The notes under the pieces: model-generated
The model's database searches: none
Seen by the model: only the letters and a program-made list of their open reading frames with translations
What the model was told of the DNA's origin: nothing
Assembly: GCF_026262505.1 (NCBI RefSeq)
Contig: NC_067206.1
Span: forward strand, 21,529,896-21,593,895
Direction: 5' to 3'
DNA length: 64,000 nt
Source: Trichomonas vaginalis G3
Lineage: Eukaryota; Parabasalia; Trichomonadida; Trichomonadidae
Shown: in pieces, positions 61,288-64,000 of the stretch
Numbering within the stretch: the first letter of the stretch is position 1
Layout of the letters: each line of letters starts with the position of its first letter
Made by a program: the position numbers and the translations under genes

Positions 61288-61325
61288 AAAAAAATTTAAA
61301 TTATGCAATTTTATTTTTATTATAA

Positions 61326-61508
61326 ATGACAAAATTAATTAAGCCAACTATTTCTAAATTAATGATACCAATGAAATCATTTCATGGAGTACTTATCCCA
61401 GGTTCTTCACAATTAGCCGGGGCAAGTGTTGTGACTCAAGGTGGAACATTAGCGAATCCATTCAAATTATTAACTAAAGATGAACTTAATAAAATGATGA
61501 TAAAATAA
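61326..61508 (+). CDS. 60-aa protein (Polinton C)
   Basis: MTKLIKPTISKLMIPMKSFH start and the end KLLTKDELNKMMIK, which echoes the LLTRQQLEKLLK segment of the preceding 47-aa protein. ATG follows TTTTATTTTTATTATAA. Unrecognised. The last bases continue into ATAACTGATAACAAAATTTT, a sequence that also precedes the 60-aa gene of A. Confidence 0.45.
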   Translation: MTKLIKPTISKLMIPMKSFHGVLIPGSSQLAGASVVTQGGTLANPFKLLTKDELNKMMIK

Positions 61509-61527
61509 CTGATAACAAAATTTTATT

Positions 61528-62110
61528 TCACTGTTACCATGTTACCATGTGCTACCATGTTAATTAACTTCTTTTAAAAATGATGACAACATGACATTTT
61601 ATTATATTTTTGGTCAAAGCTTCCACGAGAGAAAAGATTCCTCATTCGCTAAGGATTCCAAAAATGAAAAAATCATTGATTTCGGCTGAGAAAAAACAGC
61701 AAAACCCTTCTTCCACGGGAACAAAGAAATAAAGAAGAAATAAAGTAATTTTTTATTTATTCCCGTGGAAGATAGAGCACTTTTATGACACTTTTTATTC
61801 ACGACAAACAAGACAAACAAAGAAAATAAGAAAATACGGCGCTGTCGCGGTTCGAACCACAGACCCTGACCCCTCCATAACACCACCTTAGACCACTGTG
61901 CTACGTAGCCTGTCGACATAAGATTTTTAAATTACATATTTGACGTAAATTTATTTCCCAGTTATTCAAAAATAATTAATTATTGAATAACCTAAAATCA
62001 TTAATGAAAACATAAACGATAACATTTATTTCCTGTGTTGTTGTCAAAATGTTATGTTGTCATCATTTTTAAAAGAAGTTAATTAACATGGTAGCACATG
62101 GTAACATGGT
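61528..62110. repeat. inverted iteron pair without PrimPol cassette (Polinton C)
   Basis: 61528-61598 and 62033-62110 are inverted copies carrying GTTACCATGTTACCATGTGC and AACTTCTTTTAAAAATGATG. In D the equivalent inverted pair encloses PrimPol. Here it encloses about 430 bp with a tRNA-like stretch and an AT-rich strip (ATTATTGAATAACCT), and no replication gene. Confidence 0.75.
61838..61910 (-). tRNA. tRNA-like sequence, degenerate (possible SINE head)
   Basis: On the minus strand, an A-box-like TAGCACAGTGG and a B-box-like GGTTCGAACC are about 35 bp apart, as in tRNA genes. However, the two ends do not pair as an acceptor stem and the T loop is one base short. Probably a degraded tRNA or the head of a tRNA-derived short repeat inserted in the iteron interval. 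No anticodon assigned. Confidence 0.3.
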
Positions 62111-62123
62111 AACACTGAAAAAA

Positions 62124-62444
62124 TTAAATTTGGATTGAGTTTAAAAATTCATCTTTATTAAATTCATCTCTTCCAATCAATTTATTTATTCTATTAAATT
62201 CTTTTATTTTTGCTTCACTCAGTTTAAGGATTGAACGGTAAGTTTCTAATTTTTCGATTATTTCTTTCCTCTCTTTATCGTTTTCAGCCCCACCGCATTG
62301 CGGCTTCTTTTTGTAATAGCATATTTTTGATTTAATTTTGTTTAGTTTCTTTTTATATTCATCGTCTGGACTCTGAATCTTAATTGAATCAGGACTCTGA
62401 ATCTTAATTGAATCAGGACTCTTGGATGCTTCGTTGTCACTCAT
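62124..62444 (-). CDS. coiled-coil small protein, 106 aa (Polinton C)
   Basis: Third copy of the family at 2461 and 38634, here with the SPDSIKIQ segment duplicated in tandem. Intact. Same conserved block INKLIGRDEFNKDEF. Sits 20 bp from the polymerase/integrase remnant on the same strand. Confidence 0.65.
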   Translation of the reverse strand: MSDNEASKSPDSIKIQSPDSIKIQSPDDEYKKKLNKIKSKICYYKKKPQCGGAENDKERKEIIEKLETYRSILKLSEAKIKEFNRINKLIGRDEFNKDEFLNSIQI

Positions 62445-62463
62445 TTCTTACGAAATAAAAAAA

Positions 62464-63150
62464 TTAAATATTATTTAAATATAATGGAGTAATAAAATAA
62501 ATCGGAATTTCTATTAATTTATTGTCAACTTCAACTAATACATTACCGTTAATATATCTAACAAATTCAGCTATTGTGTCAAATCTTCGTCTTGAATTAA
62601 TATGTGGTGCATATGGTTGCTGTGTCTTTTGCAACTGAACGTCTTGAATTAATCTCCCATTATTTTCTTTACATTTCTCACAATGCTTTAAAAATCTTCT
62701 TTGGTTTTTCCTTTCTGGATCATCGCGGATAGAATAAACTTCTTCTTTACAATATGGACAAACTTTATAGCCGGTGAGTGCTTCAACGTCTGTTATTCTG
62801 TCAGCGTGAAGTTTTCCACATGGACTCTGTGTTAATAAAATATTTACTGTTTCAAATTCTGGATCTATCATTATTGATTCCACTAATGGAAAGTCTACCT
62901 TATTTATGTCCACGTCTTCTGGTTGAGGATCACAATAATAGAAATCAATATTAACATTTAACATTCTCGCTAATCTCTCACTTTCTGATGAAATGTCAAA
63001 CCCTTCATATGCATCTATTGCTTCATTTAAATAGCTTCTACGAGTTTTAGGATTAACACCATCAGGAATGTTATAGAAGCGTTTAAATAACCTTCTACCT
63101 TCTGCTTTAATTTGATTATCATTCATTTTAGCTGTTCCGTTTTTGTTCAT
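62464..63150 (-). pseudogene. shortened polymerase/integrase remnant (Polinton C)
   Basis: One open frame of 228 codons. Its N-terminal part is the start of the family-1 polymerase (MNKNGTAKMNDNQIKAEGRR, with CPYCKEEV and CEKC) and its last ~45 residues are the end of the integrase (FDTIAEFVRYINGN to TPLYLNN). No polymerase or integrase catalytic motif remains, so C cannot replicate or integrate itself with it. Whether the chimera is expressed is unknown. Confidence 0.8.
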
Positions 63151-63199
63151 TTATGTAAGAATAAAAAATTAAAAAATAAATAAAAATAAAGTTTATTTT

Positions 63200-64000
63200 T
63201 TAAAGCCCATAAAATGAATTAAGAACACATAAATTTTTATCATCCGCGACGTGACGAATACATTTTAATTTACTCAAGAATGCGTACCCTGATACATTAA
63301 ATCTAATTCCTGTCTTATTTAATTTCACAACTTTGAAAAGGAATGTATGAATAGCTATAAAATGATGAGAAGATGTTTTATGGGTTGCTTCCATTTTTTC
63401 TGAAATAAATGAATAAATATAATGCTTATACGTTTTCATATCTTTTATGTTCTTAATAACGAATGGTATAGACCTTTCAACTTCGTCTTCCTTCGGTGCT
63501 GTTCTTTCATATGAAACATTATTAGTATCTTCAATAATGAAACCACAATCACACAAAATTTTATAGGTTCCAATGGTTTCTTTTGATATTTTATCTAATA
63601 AATCAAAAACTTTATCAACACCCGTGCATTTATTTAAATAATAATTTGTGTAAATATCATGATCTTCTTTCTTAATCGTATTAGTTGCATATGTCACGTT
63701 TTTAAGAGCTTTTTTGAATTTTTCGGAATCTAAAGGTGGTGAAAGTAGGATACAGGGGTATTCTTCATTATCAATAAATTGTAACTTATGTTTACGAATA
63801 AATTTAGTACCTTCTTCTGAAAGTGTTTCGTCTATTTCACCATCTAATAAATTTTGTGTTGATTCTGAGACATAATTTTTATATCTTTCTTCATGAGATT
63901 TCTGAACTTCTGATTCTGAAGCTGGGATATTCATTAAACCCTCTACTTCATTTTCATTATATTTTTCAACTTCTCTTAATTCCTTAATTTTTTCATCTAT
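63200..64000 (-). CDS. gene upstream of polymerase, 378-aa type, cut by window edge (Polinton C)
   Basis: C-terminal 244 residues (MNIPASESEVQKSHEERYK to CVLNSFYGL) plus preceding coiled-coil codons running off the right edge. Very close to the A copy (24104-24838). Same distance to the polymerase start as in A. Unrecognised, with an OTU-like Cys box at its C-terminus. Confidence 0.7.
   Translation of the reverse strand: MDEKIKELREVEKYNENEVEGLMNIPASESEVQKSHEERYKNYVSESTQNLLDGEIDETLSEEGTKFIRKHKLQFIDNEEYPCILLSPPLDSEKFKKALKNVTYATNTIKKEDHDIYTNYYLNKCTGVDKVFDLLDKISKETIGTYKILCDCGFIIEDTNNVSYERTAPKEDEVERSIPFVIKNIKDMKTYKHYIYSFISEKMEATHKTSSHHFIAIHTFLFKVVKLNKTGIRFNVSGYAFLSKLKCIRHVADDKNLCVLNSFYGL

Larger units (their letters stand above)
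31119..64000. mobile_element. Polinton C (family 1), right end outside window, carrying nested Polinton D
   Basis: Starts with AG... terminal repeat inside a host BAR gene. Order after removing D from the description: terminal ORFs (31270-31859), gene G (interrupted by D), then the virion module on the right arm (52454-61019), small proteins, an iteron-flanked segment without PrimPol, coiled-coil gene, a shortened polymerase/integrase remnant and the gene upstream of the polymerase, leaving the window at 64000. PrimPol and KilA-N are absent, so this is a shortened, non-autonomous copy. Broken in several genes (about 8-10 breaks besides the D insertion). Near-identity with D implies recent activity. 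Confidence 0.8.

Noticed and set aside
61614-61919. 101-aa ORF on the minus strand
   Set aside because: It begins inside the tRNA-like segment and has the low-complexity composition of a chance reading frame.

Overview
The window reads as AT-rich chromosomal DNA of a unicellular eukaryote, most likely a parabasalid (Trichomonas/Tritrichomonas type). The host genes are intronless, widely spaced in very AT-rich DNA, use the standard code, and one has an initiator-like CCACTA about 10 bases before its ATG. The rest is a nest of giant virus-like DNA transposons of the Polinton/Maverick class, which are abundant in trichomonads. Entamoeba, which also carries Polintons, is the main alternative. The assignment is inferred from gene content and cannot be proven from sequence alone.

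Layout. (1) 1-26806: Polinton A (family 1), entering from the left edge, with a PrimPol-helicase, retroviral-type integrase, protein-primed family-B DNA polymerase and the gene upstream of the polymerase. Its polymerase gene is split by a complete second element, Polinton B (family 2, 4950-21135). B is flanked by a 5-bp target duplication and is almost entirely one giant inverted repeat: two arms of about 7.7 kb carrying capsid and polymerase genes around a 722-bp centre. A 1.25-kb fold-back transposon (25512-26762) sits in A's right terminal repeat. (2) 26807-31118: host DNA with a myosin-TH1-like protein, a G-alpha protein and a BAR-domain gene cut off by the next element. (3) 31119 to beyond 64000: Polinton C (family 1), itself interrupted by a nearly full-length sister, Polinton D (32067 to about 52453, roughly 20 kb). 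C and D carry the same virion module in opposite orientations, which makes a second giant palindrome (44.6-51.7 kb against 52.5-59.2 kb, plus the fibre tips).

How the genes work together. Family 1 has a replication half (a 378-aa protein, polymerase B with an embedded HNH-type zinc cluster, integrase, PrimPol-D5 helicase, KilA-N protein) and a virion half (major capsid protein, packaging ATPase, small amphipathic proteins, several minor proteins, and a long phage-tail-fibre-like protein ending in a tail-collar tip). Family 2 shows only a polymerase plus capsid module and no integrase or ATPase, so it looks dependent on helpers. Both families begin with AG at their termini, have T-rich tracts just before start codons, and carry short GC-rich double-hairpin insertions, several in frame inside genes. 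All these elements are treated as fossils: most have at least a few broken genes, yet near-identical copies and intact target duplications show that the insertions are recent. Some interruptions could also be residual assembly error.

The most notable observations are the phage-like fibre with an exchanged central module between C and D, the two giant palindromes (one integrated as a palindrome, the other with a spacer inverted relative to its target duplications), the PrimPol cassette found in both orientations between inverted iteron arrays, and the double-hairpin insertions.
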